Notes: generated from the sequence alone by a model not told the origin. 64,000 nt of DNA from Ambrosia x helenae (GCA_030844895.1 JAUTDX010007076.1:62001-126000), one strand, 5' to 3'; shown: positions 1 to 13,222, counted from the first letter of the stretch. A program made the numbers and translations.

Positions 1-91
1 ATGTATCTACTAGCAATTAGCTCATAAGACATGTATCTACTAGCAATTAGCTCATAAGGCATGCATCTACTAGCAATTAGCTCATAAGACA
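1..91. repeat. 30-bp tandem repeat, three copies, inside the LTR
   Basis: Three consecutive 30-bp units start with ATGTATCTACTAGCAATTAG or a one-base variant of it. The AGCAATTAG core is a variant of the GGCGATTAG motif scattered through this LTR family. The array lies in U3 of a minus-strand LTR. Confidence 0.85.
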
Positions 92-1448
92 TGTATTTAA
101 GGACTTAACTAGCATTTAGGATCACAATTGCATGTAATAGAGGCATTTAGCCCCCAATCGCATGTAATATAGGCGATTAGGGAGTCTTTACAGGCGATTA
201 GCCTCCTAATCGCCCCTAACATAGGCGATTAGGGTTGCTAATCGCCAGTAACCCAGCTGTTCCAGTTTTTCGCGCGTTTAACGCTCCAAATCAGATCCAG
301 AACGCGTGTAATCATCCAATATCAATCCAACAACTATACCAAACATGTTTAAACCAAAATCCTTCGTTTAGCCTCGTTTTATCAGCCCTGCATGCAACAA
401 TGTAATCCAAACACAATACACATAGCATGAAACATCACATTAACATACATAACTATAACCCTAATGAACAATTACTCAAATTTCATTAACATGATATCAT
501 TATTAATCTGAAACTAACCTAATAACATGTTAATCATCCATCTTGAATCATAGAAACCCTAGCTTTTAATCCTAAACACACATAACACATGCATGATAGT
601 TAGAATCCGATTAACAACACTTATTAACGATTTTCAGAAAGCTTATTCGTTTTAGAACAGGTCTGGACCGTTAGGGATTTAATAAAAACGTTAATAAAGA
701 TTGCATGGATGAAAATCACACCTTAGATTGTGTTAGATTGATGAAATAAGCTTGAAACCTTGTGTTTTGATCCAAAATCACGTTCCAGAGGTTGTGTGTG
801 TGTTGGGGCGGGTTATGGGACGACTAGGGTTGTTATTATGAAGTTTAGGAGGTCAAGCATTGTATTTATAGTCGTTTTTAGTCATCCAGCACGTAACACG
901 CGATTGTGCAGCATTTACACGCGATTAGGGCTCCTAATTGCATGAAACTTCATGCAATTAGGGCCTAATCGCCCCTAAGGCATGCATTTAGCATGCCAAT
1001 CGCTCCTATTTAGGCCCAATCGCATCCCCTATAGGCGATTGGGCTCCCCTAATCGCCTATAGGGGCTGGTTCCGTGTGTTTTGCGCGTTAAACCCCGTTT
1101 TAACATATGTTAACACATTTTCACATACCGACAAGTCACATAATGATTTTAAACACATAACACTTGCAAACAAACATATTCACACTCGTTCACCAATTCC
1201 CGGGACTCGAGACTTGTATGTTCCGTATGACCTGACGATTCTACGAATCGTCACCATTTGTACACTTGGTTAAGGACTGACATCTAATGAACCTCTAGAC
1301 TAACATCCGATGATCCTCTATACTAAACTGATAGTTCCCAAACCATAACACGACTTAACTAACCCAGTTAAGTACAATATACGCGTGACTCGCTAAGGTA
1401 GACTTTCATCTAGACAACGTTGTTAACCAGAATTTGCCGGGTGTCACA
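1..1448 (-). mobile_element. Ty3/Gypsy LTR, right-hand part (element A), cut by window start
   Basis: The sequence runs parallel, with moderate divergence, to the right half of both LTRs of element C (19500-21024 and 32930-34436). It ends in the same terminus, GCCGGGTGTCACA. Orientation is minus: read on the reverse strand the LTR starts TGTGACACCCGGC. A TATA-like box (TATAAATA on the minus strand) lies at 862-870, at the place equivalent to the C copies. Whether this is a solo LTR or the 5' LTR of an element lying to the left cannot be decided, because its left end is outside the window. Confidence 0.85.
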
Positions 1449-1462
1449 ACAAATAGATTCTA

Positions 1463-4363
1463 TGTGACACCCGACACGTTTAGGTTAACATTTTACAAAA
1501 CACATAAGTCTGCCTTAGCGAAAAACGTTTTAAAAACATACTTAACTAGGTAAGTTGAGTCGTTACGATGGTTCCGGGAATCATCGGGAGTCGTTACAAT
1601 GATCCACGGGATCATTGGGAGTCGGTCCATAACCACGTGAACACGAATAGGTGATCTGTAGGATCGCCGGGTTTAACGCACACACGTAAATCTCGGGTCC
1701 CGGGAATTGGTGATCGGGCGGGAACGTGTTATTTATCATGCATTATATGTTGGTAATCATTATGTGACTTGTCGGTATGTGAAAACGTGTTTACATATGT
1801 TAAAATAGGGTTTAACGCGCCAAAAACCCAGACACATAGGCTATAGGCGATTAGGCTATGTGTGATAGCCTAATCGCCAGTTTGTCACGCGAGTAGGAAG
1901 AATTAGAGGCGAATAGGAGGCTATTCGCATGATGCTTCATGCGAGTAGCAGTCCTACTCGCCTGAACTGCTACGTACTCGCCTGAACTGCTAGGAACGAT
2001 TAAAAACGCCTATAAATACCACCCTTATGTTTCAAAACATTATTTGTGAAACCCTAATACACCCCAAAGCCACCCCACACCTTATCCAACCTCTGCAACT
2101 CGTTTTTGAACAAGAAATCATATTTTCAAGTCTTACAACCCATAATCTCACCATTTCAAGGTGAGTTCTTCATCCTAAACCTTTATAATAGTATTGTTTT
2201 GATCCCTAAAGGTCCAGACCTGATTTATAAACGTTTGTGTCTTTGAAAACTTATTAAAATCGGTTTCAAAACAAACCCACACATCTATACTTGTTTTATT
2301 TGATATGTTCATGCAAGATAGGATTTTTATCGTTTAAACATGATTGTTCTTGTGTTATTGATATGTTTCTGATCTGGATAAGTTAATATGATGATAATCT
2401 AGGGATTTGAAGGTTCATAGATGTGTAATATTGATATTAGGCGTTTGACCCGTTTGGGCGATTATGGTGGATTGATGATGAGATGTTGTGTTTTGTTGAT
2501 TAATTAAGGATAGGGTTTACTTTAGGAGGATGCTAGAACAGTAGGATAATGTCGGATAACGTCGTTATGTGATGAAATCTGAGTATTTGCTATTTAGGGT
2601 AAGTTTTACATGTTGATGTGATGCTTACATGCAAGTTATGTTATTTTGGGAAACCGCGTGCATTCGGGACGGCTAGGGTGATGATAAATTAGGGGTTTTT
2701 GCTTGAAATAGTTGGGTTAATGTTTTGGGTTGGATATTGGGTGTTTTTACATGTTTCAGATCTGATTTGGAGAGTTTGACGCGCGAAAACGCACTACAGA
2801 TGTGCAGAGGCGAGTAGGATCCTACTCGCATGAAGCTTCATGCGAATAGGCTCCTAATCGCCTGAAGCTCATGCACTTACAAGTCCTAATCGCCTATATA
2901 TAAGCGATTAGAGCCCTATTCACCTCAACTACTAGAAAATACAATCCTAAATGCCACTTCTACTAGTGATTACAATCCTAAATGCTAGTTTGATTCCTAA
3001 TCGCGTGTAATGCTGCTATATGTATATTTTAACATCCCGAAACACGGATTGACACCTAGGAACATGTTAGGAACCCCAGGACATGTCTAATGACTTGGTA
3101 ACACGTGTTCGGACTTTGTTATGCGTTAATTGGGCGTTATGCTAGATAGGGTGAATGTTTTGCGCATGCTAAGTGTTTAATTGCATAAGTTGCATGATAT
3201 CTTGCTTTCGGCTAACACGTGGGATGTCGGGTCACCAATGGGATGCCGGGTATTGTCTGGGTTGGTCGGTTTAACGATTAAACATGTTTTCAACATACAC
3301 GGTCACGGTCTGGACAACTTGGGGACTGATTAGCCTTCGGGTTAGTAGTCATCACACTTATGTAAACTCATTGATAGGTCGTCACTAAGTTGGGTCATCA
3401 TACACGTGTTGGGATTCTAAATATCCGAAGGCGCACTCTAAGGTGAGTTTCACGGCCCCACTCTTTTACTGGTTTTACATTTTCGGGGGAGAAAACATGC
3501 TGTGTTCTTTAAACGTGTTTTAACTATGTTTTCATAAAAGGCATTTCAACTAAGCTTTCATGAAAGGTGTGTCAACTATGTTTTGGTATTCATGAATTCA
3601 TTGGGTTTTGGAGTATTCATTATGTTTTCACGTATTCAATATGTTTTAGAGTATTCATTATATTACTATGCGATCTTTGGAAGTTCCGGGGAAACCATGA
3701 ATGTGCGGGGATGCACAACGGGGGAAATGTGGATAGCGCTATTTGGGCTTGACCCGCCCCACTCGTCGACTGGAGGTCGGACGGGTGCATGTTGTCTCTT
3801 AGGTATTCAGTATTCAGTATTCAGTATGCAGTATTCAGTATTCATTCGGGCACGTATTCAGTATTCACAGTATTCGAGTCCAGTAATGGTTTTCCAATCG
3901 CAGTAGTAACAGGTATTCATATGTTTTGCATGCATGTGGTCTGGATTGACCATGGTTATTCAGTTGGAGTCGATTCATACTTGGATTTTCACTTGGAGTT
4001 GGTATACATTTGGAGTCGGTATTCATTAAAAACCTGTGAACTCACCGGCATTATTTGCTGACGTTTTTAGCATGTTTGTCTCAGGTCGCTAAGGTAGCAG
4101 CTGTCGATAGGCGCACGGAGTCTCACGGCGTCTAGGATTCATGTGCATCTCATTTAGTATTTTCAGACTTTCGTACTTTTGATTTAGTGTTGTAATAAAG
4201 TTTTACGCTTCCGCAGCGATGGATCACTTATAAAAACTTAATGGTTTGTTTATGTCATTTTTACGCTTCATATAGTGTCGTTTATTGTGACCGTTGACTT
4301 GGATCCTGGTATGTCACGCACCTCGCGGTAAAACCCCGCACGTGGAAATTTGAGGGTGTGACA
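1463..4363 (+). mobile_element. Solo LTR of a Ty3/Gypsy element (2.9 kb)
   Basis: Starts TGTGACACCCGAC and ends GAGGGTGTGACA. It is flanked by a perfect 5-bp target-site duplication TTCTA (1458-1462 and 4364-4368), and no internal region lies between the flanks, so this is a solo LTR left by LTR-LTR recombination. The reverse complement of its last ~150 bp matches the starts of LTRs F and H, so the three form one family, here in plus orientation. A TATAAATA box lies at 2011-2018. Degenerate GTATTCA repeats fill 3580-3880, and GGCGATTAG/CCTAATCGC motifs lie around 1845-1990 and 2810-3010. Confidence 0.92.
2011..2018 (+). promoter_or_regulatory. TATA box of the solo LTR
   Basis: TATAAATA follows a GAACGATTAAAAACGCC stretch. 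The same TATA motif in the same context recurs in LTRs A (862-870), C (20439-20446 and 33852-33859) and F (37334-37341), which argues for a conserved U3 core promoter. Confidence 0.6.
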
Positions 4364-4368
4364 TTCTA

Positions 4369-5971
4369 TAACCTATAAAAAGAAGAAAAATTTCACAACC
4401 TTCAGTATAATTTCATTACACGATTAAATTTGTAATTAAAGTATCAATATAAACTTAAATTACAGAAACTTTTTAGATGTAAAAAAATACTGTTTAGTAA
4501 CATCTTTTATGTCACGAAATCAGTTAATAAAACTAAACATATATTTAATACTTAAGGGTGTTACAACAATGGAAACATAAATGGACAGATAGATAATCTC
4601 TCGATTAGGATAACAGATGTTAAAAAGAAAACCACTGTTACTTCGAACGGTTTTCTTAATATAAATATTATTAAAAAAACTACTTTGATTTCAATTAATA
4701 AATTTACAACAACAAAGTTAACAAACTAAAAAAAAGTCCCAATAAACATAAAAGAACGCTTCTAAGAAAAAAACACTAAAGAATGATCTTCTTGAAATAG
4801 AATTCAAAATAAACACTTAACCAAAATGAACGTCGGTCTTTAAGTTCTATTGCACCTACATTAAAAACCCACCAGGCCTTCATAAGTTGGATTTGCATGA
4901 AGTGCTAACAAATTGATGTTTTTCTTTGACTGTAAGAATCTTTCAAAATACAACAATCCGAAGTTCACTGAAGATGGATTGTTAATAATGGTTTTTCCTT
5001 TAATTGTAAGAATCTTTTAGAATATTGATGGAAGGAAATTTGATCGTAATATCATTATAAGTAAGTGATACAGACTTTGAAATTGAAAAAACTTGAAGGC
5101 ATATAATATTGAGAAAGGAACATTGATATATGACTTCATTTATAGAGTGAAAGTGAATAAACAATTTATTTGTAAATTTAATTTTTAAATATAAATTTGA
5201 ACTGTAACAAAATCATTTATTACAGAATTATTAAATGTTATTAAAATAACATTATAAGCTATATTTACATAAATAATTCCAACTTCATAACTAAAGTCCT
5301 TAACTTTAAAGTTTTTTATTTTTTTGAAAACATTAAGTTACGTATTTTATTTTAATTAATATTCTAGAAGGGTCTCGACTCCGGGTCCAGCTTTACGTTT
5401 TTAGTAGATTAGGATTTGCTATTCAGAAAGGGGTGGCAGCGCAGCTTGTTGTCCGTCTGGCCGATATTTTGATGTAATTTTGTTTTTCTTGGAAGGATAA
5501 AAAAGTATATATGTCTATTAAAACAAAAAATACGACCAAAATATTAACTATCAATACAAATTTATAAGAAACATCACTGAACCTCATACTTTCAATACAA
5601 ATTTACATAATTATAAATTATAAATAAAAACATAGTATTATAGAAGAAATAAATAAACCTTGATAACTATTGAAAGTAGGAGCTCCAATGAAGTTACTTA
5701 CAAACGTTCATTAAACAAATAGTACATTATACAGTCCAATATAAATAAAAGAATGAACACTTGAAGGGAAACTTATAGCATAAACTTCTTCTTTTTAAAA
5801 AAAAGGACTATAATAAAATAATATTTACTTTTAGATATAGCTTATAAGAGAAGCTATATGTTATCATTATACCTAAAGAATAATTAAAGAAAAACAATTT
5901 TCTATATTAACTTTAAACATTGGCACAAAGATTTAAATTTGGGCGGGAAAATATTGAACACTTGTTAGAAA

Positions 5972-6011
<40 letters not shown>

Positions 6012-6208
6012 TTGACAAAAAAGAGTAAATTACATATTTTTCAGCAAAGGATATTTTGATATTATATAAATTTTTATATTTTTATATGTATTACCTAACT
6101 TCAACACTAAGATCAAATACCTTAGATTTTATAATTAATAATCAAAACAATAGAAATATTTAGAATACAATATAATATGATCAATATTTTGTTCAATTAA
6201 TTTTACAA
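4369..6208. other. AT-rich intergenic DNA with an (ATT)n microsatellite
   Basis: No convincing gene. The stretch is strongly AT-rich and stops are frequent in all frames. A pure ATT microsatellite occupies about 5971-6011. A short GC-richer patch near 5370-5470 has no recognisable coding pattern. 4850-5000 could hold decayed minus-strand exon sequence, but I cannot assign it. Confidence 0.6.
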
Positions 6209-6217
6209 ATTCTATAA

Positions 6218-7099
6218 GGGAAAAATGAGTATGGGGGTTGTTGCACATCTAACCTTAGATGTGAAACCCATCAAAACTACGTAGTTTTGATTGAGTTGAA
6301 TAAAATAATTCATTTTTACAAGATTGTTTACTTAATAATCTTATTATATTTCTTTGATATCCAAACCTAGTGTACGAGTAATCGCTAACATCAGTGCCTA
6401 CCCTAAATTATAAGCATCTAATTTTTTAGAACTTCCTGCAGCAATGCTCCACGTTTATAAAACTAATCAATGAGTTCATATGTCTGTTGCTTTTCAACAT
6501 TTTGATAAAGATTGCAGCGAATTCTAATTGGCATTTTGGCATTATGTATATTTTGCCTAACCTTGTGAATATTATATAATTGTCTTCCTTTTCTCGTGGT
6601 ATGATTAATCCTTTTCCACCATTTATTCTACAAGGTTTTTACCCTAAATCAATCGTACCGTTTTCCACAAAACCAATCCTTATCATAGAATGAGATTCAA
6701 ATAGCTAATTGGTTAAATTAAATCGAAAACCCTAGGTGAAATTGAGAGGGCGAAACCGCCTACGTGATATCCTACAACAATGAATGCGGAATCTGGCTAT
6801 TAAACATAGATGAATTTAGATTGTACCGTAAACAATAACAAAATAGTATTCGAAACATTTATCATCTATTTTAGGCCTAAAACCTGAGCATGATAAATCG
6901 ATCCATATCCTATCTCCATCATCATTGTGGTGAAGGAAATTGTTGTAGATGTTGGAGAAGGAAACATGCCATTTAATAATTAAGGAAACAATTTTGTGAA
7001 AAATGATATTTGTATTTTAAATATTAATCAAAACTACGTAGTTTTGGTTGGTTTCGCATCTAAAGTTAGATGTGTAACAGCCCCATATTCAGTTTCCCC
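6218..7099. mobile_element. Non-autonomous Mutator-like MITE (882 bp)
   Basis: A perfect 9-bp direct repeat ATTCTATAA flanks the element (6209-6217 and 7100-7108), the TSD length typical of Mutator-like transposons. The termini are long imperfect inverted repeats of about 80 bp: the left end reads GGGAAAAATGAGTATGGGG and the reverse complement of the right end reads GGGGAAACTGAATATGGGG. Each arm contains two small palindromes, a CACATCTAA...TTAGATGTG type and CAAAACTACGTAGTTTTG. The interior is AT-rich and has no transposase ORF. Confidence 0.85.
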
Positions 7100-7103
7100 A
7101 TTC

Positions 7104-7439
7104 TATAAATAACTTAATATTACTAACTAAACTTCATATTATACGTTTTTATACAAATAATCATCTACTTTAACAAAAGTAAACCACTGTTGAAACATAT
7201 CTTCTATTTACTGTATTACACTGTTTCAAAAACATATGTTGTCTGTTCAACAGTATAATGTTCGATTAATTTTACAAACTTTTATAAATAAGTTAATATT
7301 ACTAATTAAACTTCATATTATACGTTTTTATATAAATAACCATCTGCTTCACCAAAAGTCAACCACTGTTGAAACGTATCATCTATTTACTGTATGAAAG
7401 TGTTTCAAAAAGATCCGTTGACTGTTCAACAGTATAATA
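7104..7439. repeat. Tandem duplication, 179-bp period
   Basis: Copy 1 (7104-7282) and copy 2 (7283-7439, slightly short) align along their length with scattered substitutions; both begin TATAAATAASTTAATATTAC. A fragment of the preceding unit (6191-6212, TTCAATTAATTTTACAAA) lies on the other side of the MITE, so the MITE landed at a unit boundary of an older array. Confidence 0.8.
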
Positions 7440-7671
7440 AAAAAAACAGAGTTAGTATATGATACATATGTTGACTTTAAAAAATTTTCGTCAGATATAT
7501 GCCACGTCATTTCACAAAAACAGATTTTTTGCTATATCAGCAACCCTTTTACATTCTTTTCTTCCTCAAAAAGAAAAGTAACACTGTCTTATTGAGTTTT
7601 AAATACACAAAGACGGTTTTCCCTCTTCCACAACCTAAATAGATTTCACATCATCTTCTTCAATCTTCAGC

Positions 7672-8547
7672 ATGGATCTTCAATTAAAAAGCCCTCATAA
7701 CAATCTACCATACTTGGTTAAAACAGAGGATAACCCACAATTTCATTCAATAATAGATATTTTGGCAGATTCGAAATAACTAACAATTCTCAACGCTGAC
7801 GCACCAATATATGTGGAAACTCTAAAAGAATTCTGGGTGAACGCAAAACTTTTAAATGATGATAAAAAGATTGTTTCGAAAATTGGAGATACAGATATTT
7901 AGATCACCGAAGAATCCATCTCAACAACATTTTCAATAAACGACTTGCAAGGTAAAGTATCTTTCTTGACAGATGAACTCAATGCAGAGTTTACTAAAAG
8001 AGGGTATGCAGGAACAACGACTGGGCGACAATAATGAAACCTAATTTTCCCCCAGCAATGAAGTTTTTCTTCCATACTCTTCTTATTTGTTTATCCATAA
8101 AGATAACTTCTTTTAATGAAATACCTTTGAGCATACAGTATCTTGGGTATGTAATTTTTAACAAAAAATGATTACAATTTATCAAAGGCTATATTCTCAG
8201 ATTTAATTCGCAATTTGAAAGGCATGAACTCTACTAACTGTAAGTCATTCCTACTGTATCCACGACTGATAAGCTTCTACTTGAAAAACCTTTTGACTGA
8301 AGAGAATTTTAAAAAAGGTGAACCTACTACAATTAAAAGCATGTCACAAAAAACATTCACAAAAATGTTACAGTTTAAAAGCAAAGAAAGTGCACTTTCA
8401 ACATCTGTCATTGCAACACCTGTTTCTGAAACAACTGCTACTACTGCTGTCCAAGATACTACAAAAACTGCCGTAGAAAACACAAGAGGAAAGACAACAA
8501 ATAATGCTAAATCCAAAAAGACCAAAAGAATGAAAACACAAACTCGG
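7672..8547 (+). pseudogene. Broken ORF, segment 1 of 3 (N-terminal part), unknown function
   Basis: Coding potential starts at ATG 7672 after a CT-rich leader. The frame carries stops near 7777 (TAA) and 7900 (TAG), a frameshift near 8025 and another near 8165; from 8215 to the end it is open. The N-terminal ~190 residues contain LPYLVKTEDNPQFHSIIDIL, LKEFWVNAKL and FLLYPRLISFYL. From memory this pattern matches a large family annotated as hypothetical or retrotransposon-associated protein in Asteraceae (Tanacetum-type). A Thr/Ser-rich, then Lys-rich tail follows. The frame stops only because element E inserted at CTCGG (8543-8547), and it resumes in frame at 51243. Function unknown. Confidence 0.6.
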
Positions 8548-8789
8548 TGATGTGTTGCAAAACACATCTCTTTTCCCGTGTATTTTGTATATTATTTGGT
8601 CATGTTTTTATTAGTTCGTATCGTTTTTATTATGTATTTATTATTTTAATTATTTTGTAGGTGTTCGTGTGAAATGAGCTCAAAATGAAAGAATTTTAAT
8701 CGAGACATGAACACTTGAGAGGAGGTGGTCATGGACGTTAGAGCCTAAACGAGAAACTTTGATCGAGCCAAAAACACCCGAGTCGGAAA

Positions 8790-8821
<32 letters not shown>

Positions 8822-8977
8822 ATAATAATAATAATAATAATAATAGAAGATTTGAAATAAAAAAAACAAAAAGGAAAGAATGAAACAAGGCTCGTGACCT
8901 TGTAAAAAGAAGGGTAGGCCCAAATAAAACTTTGGGAGGACACATCTTATAAAGTGAATATTATTTTCAAAAGATGA
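8548..8977 (+). mobile_element. Element E, 5' LTR, first part
   Basis: Starts TGATGTGTTGCAAAACACAT directly after TSD copy CTCGG and matches 49515-49997 with a few percent divergence. A microsatellite of (TAC)n then (TAA)n lies at about 8790-8844. The LTR is broken at 8977 by a Helitron and continues at 43503. Confidence 0.92.
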
Positions 8978-9494
8978 CAAGGTTATGTACCCGTGTGATA
9001 CACGGGTTGAACAATTTAAATTATATATATTATCTATAAATTTAAAATATAATTAAGAAAAATTAGATTACATATTTTATTTAAAATAAAAAAAGTTTCC
9101 TGTACAACCGAAAAAATAAAAAATATTCATGAACCCCTAAATGATTTCTCGTAAAAAACATTTTTATTCACATAAAACTTTTTTCAAACATTCCAAAATA
9201 TATCTTCCATACACAGCTATTACCTTGTAGACTGCACGTACAACAAAACCAAACAAAAATAAAAAAGTAATAAATGTAAATCTGTTTCGGCTAAGATATA
9301 AAAAAATGAAATTAATTTAAAAGTATCTCCTCATCCGTTAAACCATCCCAATCGAGTATTGTTCATTTTGGAATTTGACATCAAGTTTCCTCAAAGCCAA
9401 AGTATTTCTAACCTTGAGTGTATAATCATTTTTTTTTTCTAACATCAAGGTTCTTAAATACAATGACATTTATTGGTTCAATTTAGGGAGTGTT
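8978..9494 (-). mobile_element. Helitron, 3' terminal part
   Basis: The Helitron lies between AAGATGA (8971-8977) and TTATAAAC (43503). The uninterrupted copy of the site at 49990-50002 shows that host A and T are adjacent there and that there is no duplication, as for Helitron insertion between A and T. On the minus strand the 3' end has the hairpin CCCGTGTATCACACGGG (8990-9006 in plus coordinates) about 12 bases before the end. The last four bases are CTTG rather than the usual CTRR. The remainder is AT-rich and without genes. Element B interrupts it at 9494. Confidence 0.75.
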
Positions 9495-12400
9495 TGTAAC
9501 ATACGTGAAAGCTTGTTATACAAATCTCCCGGTAACGAATAAAGTGCGCGTACCGCACCCGATACGCGCGTAACATATAATTTCACCCGGCAAAAGCCAA
9601 AATAATTTATCAACGCTTAAACGGGACTATGTTTAAGGGATATTAAGGGTATTTTTAATATTCGGACAACACGCGATTAAAAACCCGAAAATACCCGGAC
9701 GGTACCCGAACAAGAGTAAATTAAACATAATAATTATAGGTAATATTTAGCAAAGTGGACCCCACCCAAAACACCCCAAGGGCCGGCCTATGGCCCACCC
9801 AAATGGATAATATCTTGGTTATCTTGCTAAATCATTAGGATTAAACACTAATCATGAGAATGCATGGACTTGTATTGGGTAAGAAAAATTCACCAAATCC
9901 TCTCATCTCTCTCTCTAAACTCACGGCACAAACACCCTCTTAATAATCTCCAAAGATTTTTTTTACAATCTTACTTAAACCACTTGATCTTCCATAATCC
10001 AAGATAAGATATTGGATGATCTTGGAAAGATTTGAAAGAGAATGTTATAAGCAAACTAGTGAGAACACTTGAAGCAAACACCAAAAACTCTTCTTCTTCT
10101 TCTCCTCTTGGCCGTAGCATATCACCCATCCATACACATTTTTCTTACAAATTTTACACTACCAAATCATCTCTAGATCATTATCCTTCAAAACCCCATT
10201 GTGTGTTTCAAGAGCTTGGAGCTTAAACCTTTGGAAGAACACGCTAAACCCCATCCAATCCAAGGTTTTTGTCTTCCCTAGCCTTGAGCTAGTAGTAAGT
10301 TTTAACCTTGCTTTGATTATTAATGTTCATATTATGTGATCTTATGAGCAAGTTGTACATTGATGGGTAGAATGTGGTTTTGAAACATAAAGTTTAATGT
10401 ACCTTACGAGAGTAAAAATGGAAGAATAATAACATGGATAAATCATGGATTTAATATTGGTAATGTGATATTTCAAGAAAATGTAGAAATATGTACATAC
10501 ACTTGAGTTGGATGATGATTTGGGCATGATTGATGAAAGGAACTTGAATGTATTAAAAGATGGTTTTAATCATCATAAAATGACTATCTAAAATATAAAA
10601 TAAGATGGAATGTGTTAGATGATCATGGATGAAAAAGTTACATGTTCAAAGTCTACTCACTTGGATGAGTGAAATTTGGATATGTTGGATAAAAACATAA
10701 AACACACATGTTAAAAGCATCAATAATGAAATAAAAGAATATTAGAAGTGGAATAATGTAAAAATAACCAAACATGAGAAATATGATTCTTCAAAGTCCA
10801 CTAGTTGGAAGAAAAATGCTAACTTTGAAAGTTAGGATGGAAAAAGTAACATTTAAAAGTTAAGGGACTAATGTTGAAACTTTGAAAGTTGATGGACTAA
10901 AATAAGTATTTTAGAAACTTTGGTCCAAAAATGTGTCCACGGAAAGTTTGGTGTCAAAAACGTAAATAATGGTTTTTCCAAGTATAGTTTTGGTAAACAT
11001 GAGAAACCTACTTGTGTATTTATTGAAAAAGGTATTTTTATAAAAGTGGAAGTTTTATAAAAATAGGAGGTTAAGTTAACATAAGGATTCTATAAAAATA
11101 GAGGCTTTATAAAATATTGGACAAAAAGTAAAGGCTTGAGAAAACTTGTACAAAAATGGATATTTTTATATAAATGGGAATATAAAGGTATCGGAAACAT
11201 TTTTGGAATACAAGATAACAAGTTGAACTAAAAATACAAAAGTATATTTTGCCAAGTAATATATGTTCGGAATTGGAAGTATGAATAATAATTCCATAGA
11301 ACGCATATTGGAAGAAAACGTGGAAAAAGCTAACTAACGGGCTTAGTTACATGAACTAACGATAACGGATAAACGGACAAACGAGAAAAGAATGCCCTTG
11401 CGGCAAGATGAAAATATATATTTTAAGAAGTAAAATATATAAAACATGGGTGAAACTTATGTAACACTTTCCTGAGTGTTAGAAAGAATATTCGTGGGAG
11501 AAAGTATAACGTAAAGAATTAAAAACGTTAAACAACGTATGGACTTAACAAAGAAAATTCACACGTTGATATATGGATACATGCTTGTCTCGACGAAATT
11601 CTAGTATATCTATTTGAATGGGAAAGTAGATATGCGAGAAGGAAAACCGAGACGAGTAGGCAAAATATATCTATGAACATGTGAATACCGACAAGATCCT
11701 AGTATATTTATTTAAATGGGAAAATAAATGTACGGCATGGTAAGTTGAGTCGGGCGTTAAAAATATATTACCGGACGACAAGACCTTAGCATAGTTATTT
11801 AAATGGGAAAATAAATATGCGGCAAAGTGAGTCGGGTCGGGTATTAAGAATACATTATATCAAACAACACGATCCTAAGTATAATTATTTAAATGGGAAA
11901 ATAATTATACGTTAGGTAGAGTTGTGTCGAGGATAATAGTATACAAGTTACAAAGAATATTAACGAGAATAATACATAACTCGTAAGAAAAGGGTAATCC
12001 ACCGCCAACGAACCTAGGATACGCGTCTAATTAAACGGGAATTGGAACAAAACGTGGTCAGGGAGTTGGGTGTACAACTTGCCAAGGCACATGCACTATA
12101 GGTATAGTGACTTATACGTCTAGGACGTTTGTAGGTGCGGGACCACAAAACTTGCTATCTTCCTTTTTAGCCAAGCACAGATTCAGGTGAGTCTCATGGC
12201 CCCATTTTAAACTATTTTATGTTTTTCGGGGAAAGATATGTTAGGGAAATGTTTGACGGGATAAGTACTTGAGTTGTGATCGCCACTCGGGGTTGAGACC
12301 TCTCTACTATGATCATTAATTCAGGAAAATGAAACCGAAGGAATATTTGAATAGTACTATTGGTGCCTGACAAGGCCCACCCCTAATCGATAGCGTCGAT

Positions 12401-12937
12401 TATGCATCGGCGTATGCCTGGGGTGCACGTATTCTGAAATCAAGTCGTAGGAATACCGAGTAACGACTTGGAGCGGGGCATTATTATTTGTCTTGGTTTG
12501 ATTATAGGCTCAAGTAGAATTGTAGGAACTTGCAACTCCTATAAATTGTCATAACATGGAGATTCCCAAGTGATAAAGTTTGATAAACTAAAACCTGTGA
12601 ACTCACCAATATTTATATATTGACGACTTTTTAAACATATCTTTCAGGTAATTGATAGACGATGGACAACGTGGCAAGCTGGGTCGGGAGAATCTCTCAT
12701 ATGGGCGTCGGGTGTTTCAAAAGGGTTTCAACTTTATTTCCCAAAGTATCGGGATATTTTTGAGAAGCCACTTTAATGTATTCAGACAATTTATCGTTTA
12801 TGTGTGAACATCAAACATGTTTTCGACGTCTTAAATAAATGTTCCGTTTTTCTTAATTACTTATGATTTGCGTTAATCTTGGCTTTATGCTCTTGAACCG
12901 TCGCGCCACGTGTTTCCGCCATTGGCGTGGTGTGACA
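9495..12937 (+). mobile_element. Element B, 5' LTR (3.44 kb)
   Basis: Bounded by TSD GTGTT (9490-9494) and ending GGCGTGGTGTGACA, followed by a primer-binding site. It matches 38286-42029 at very high identity (about 20 substitutions seen by eye). It has lost about 298 bp directly after its first seven bases TGTAACA, relative to the 3' LTR (38293-38590), so the beginning of U3 is missing. A CT-rich tract near 9900 may mark the transcribed leader. Small ORFs inside, such as 10032-10226, recur in both LTRs and are not taken as genes. Confidence 0.93.
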
Positions 12938-12942
12938 GAAAG

Positions 12943-12955
12943 TGGTATCAGAGCC
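12943..12955 (+). other. Primer-binding site of element B (initiator tRNA-Met)
   Basis: TGGTATCAGAGCC lies six bases after the 5' LTR. It is the standard complement of the 3' end of plant initiator tRNA-Met used to prime minus-strand DNA in Ty3/Gypsy elements. Confidence 0.9.
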
Positions 12956-13222
12956 AAGGTTATAGCGAATTAGTATTTTTAAAATCTAAACTATAACCGG
13001 ATTTGGTTCAAAAGATGAAGTTTTCGAAAACATTGCATAAAACGCAATAAAGTAAATTACTTCGAAAGAAAAGAACGTTGGGTATGAAGAGATTCCGACC
13101 AAGCTAGCCATGGGTACTAGTGCGTACTACATTAATATTAGAAGTTAGGAAGAATGCCTTAAATGTACGCTTAACTTTGTAATGGATAATATATAAATAT
13201 TACTACGGTTCTTTTGCCAGGA

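Noticed and set aside
4850..5300. Possible minus-strand exons
   Set aside because: Some codon-like runs and splice-like sites, but no frame of useful length or recognisable motif.
10032..10226. 64-codon ORF repeated at 39123-39317
   Set aside because: Equivalent positions in the two LTRs of B; probably untranslated leader. A short upstream ORF role cannot be supported.
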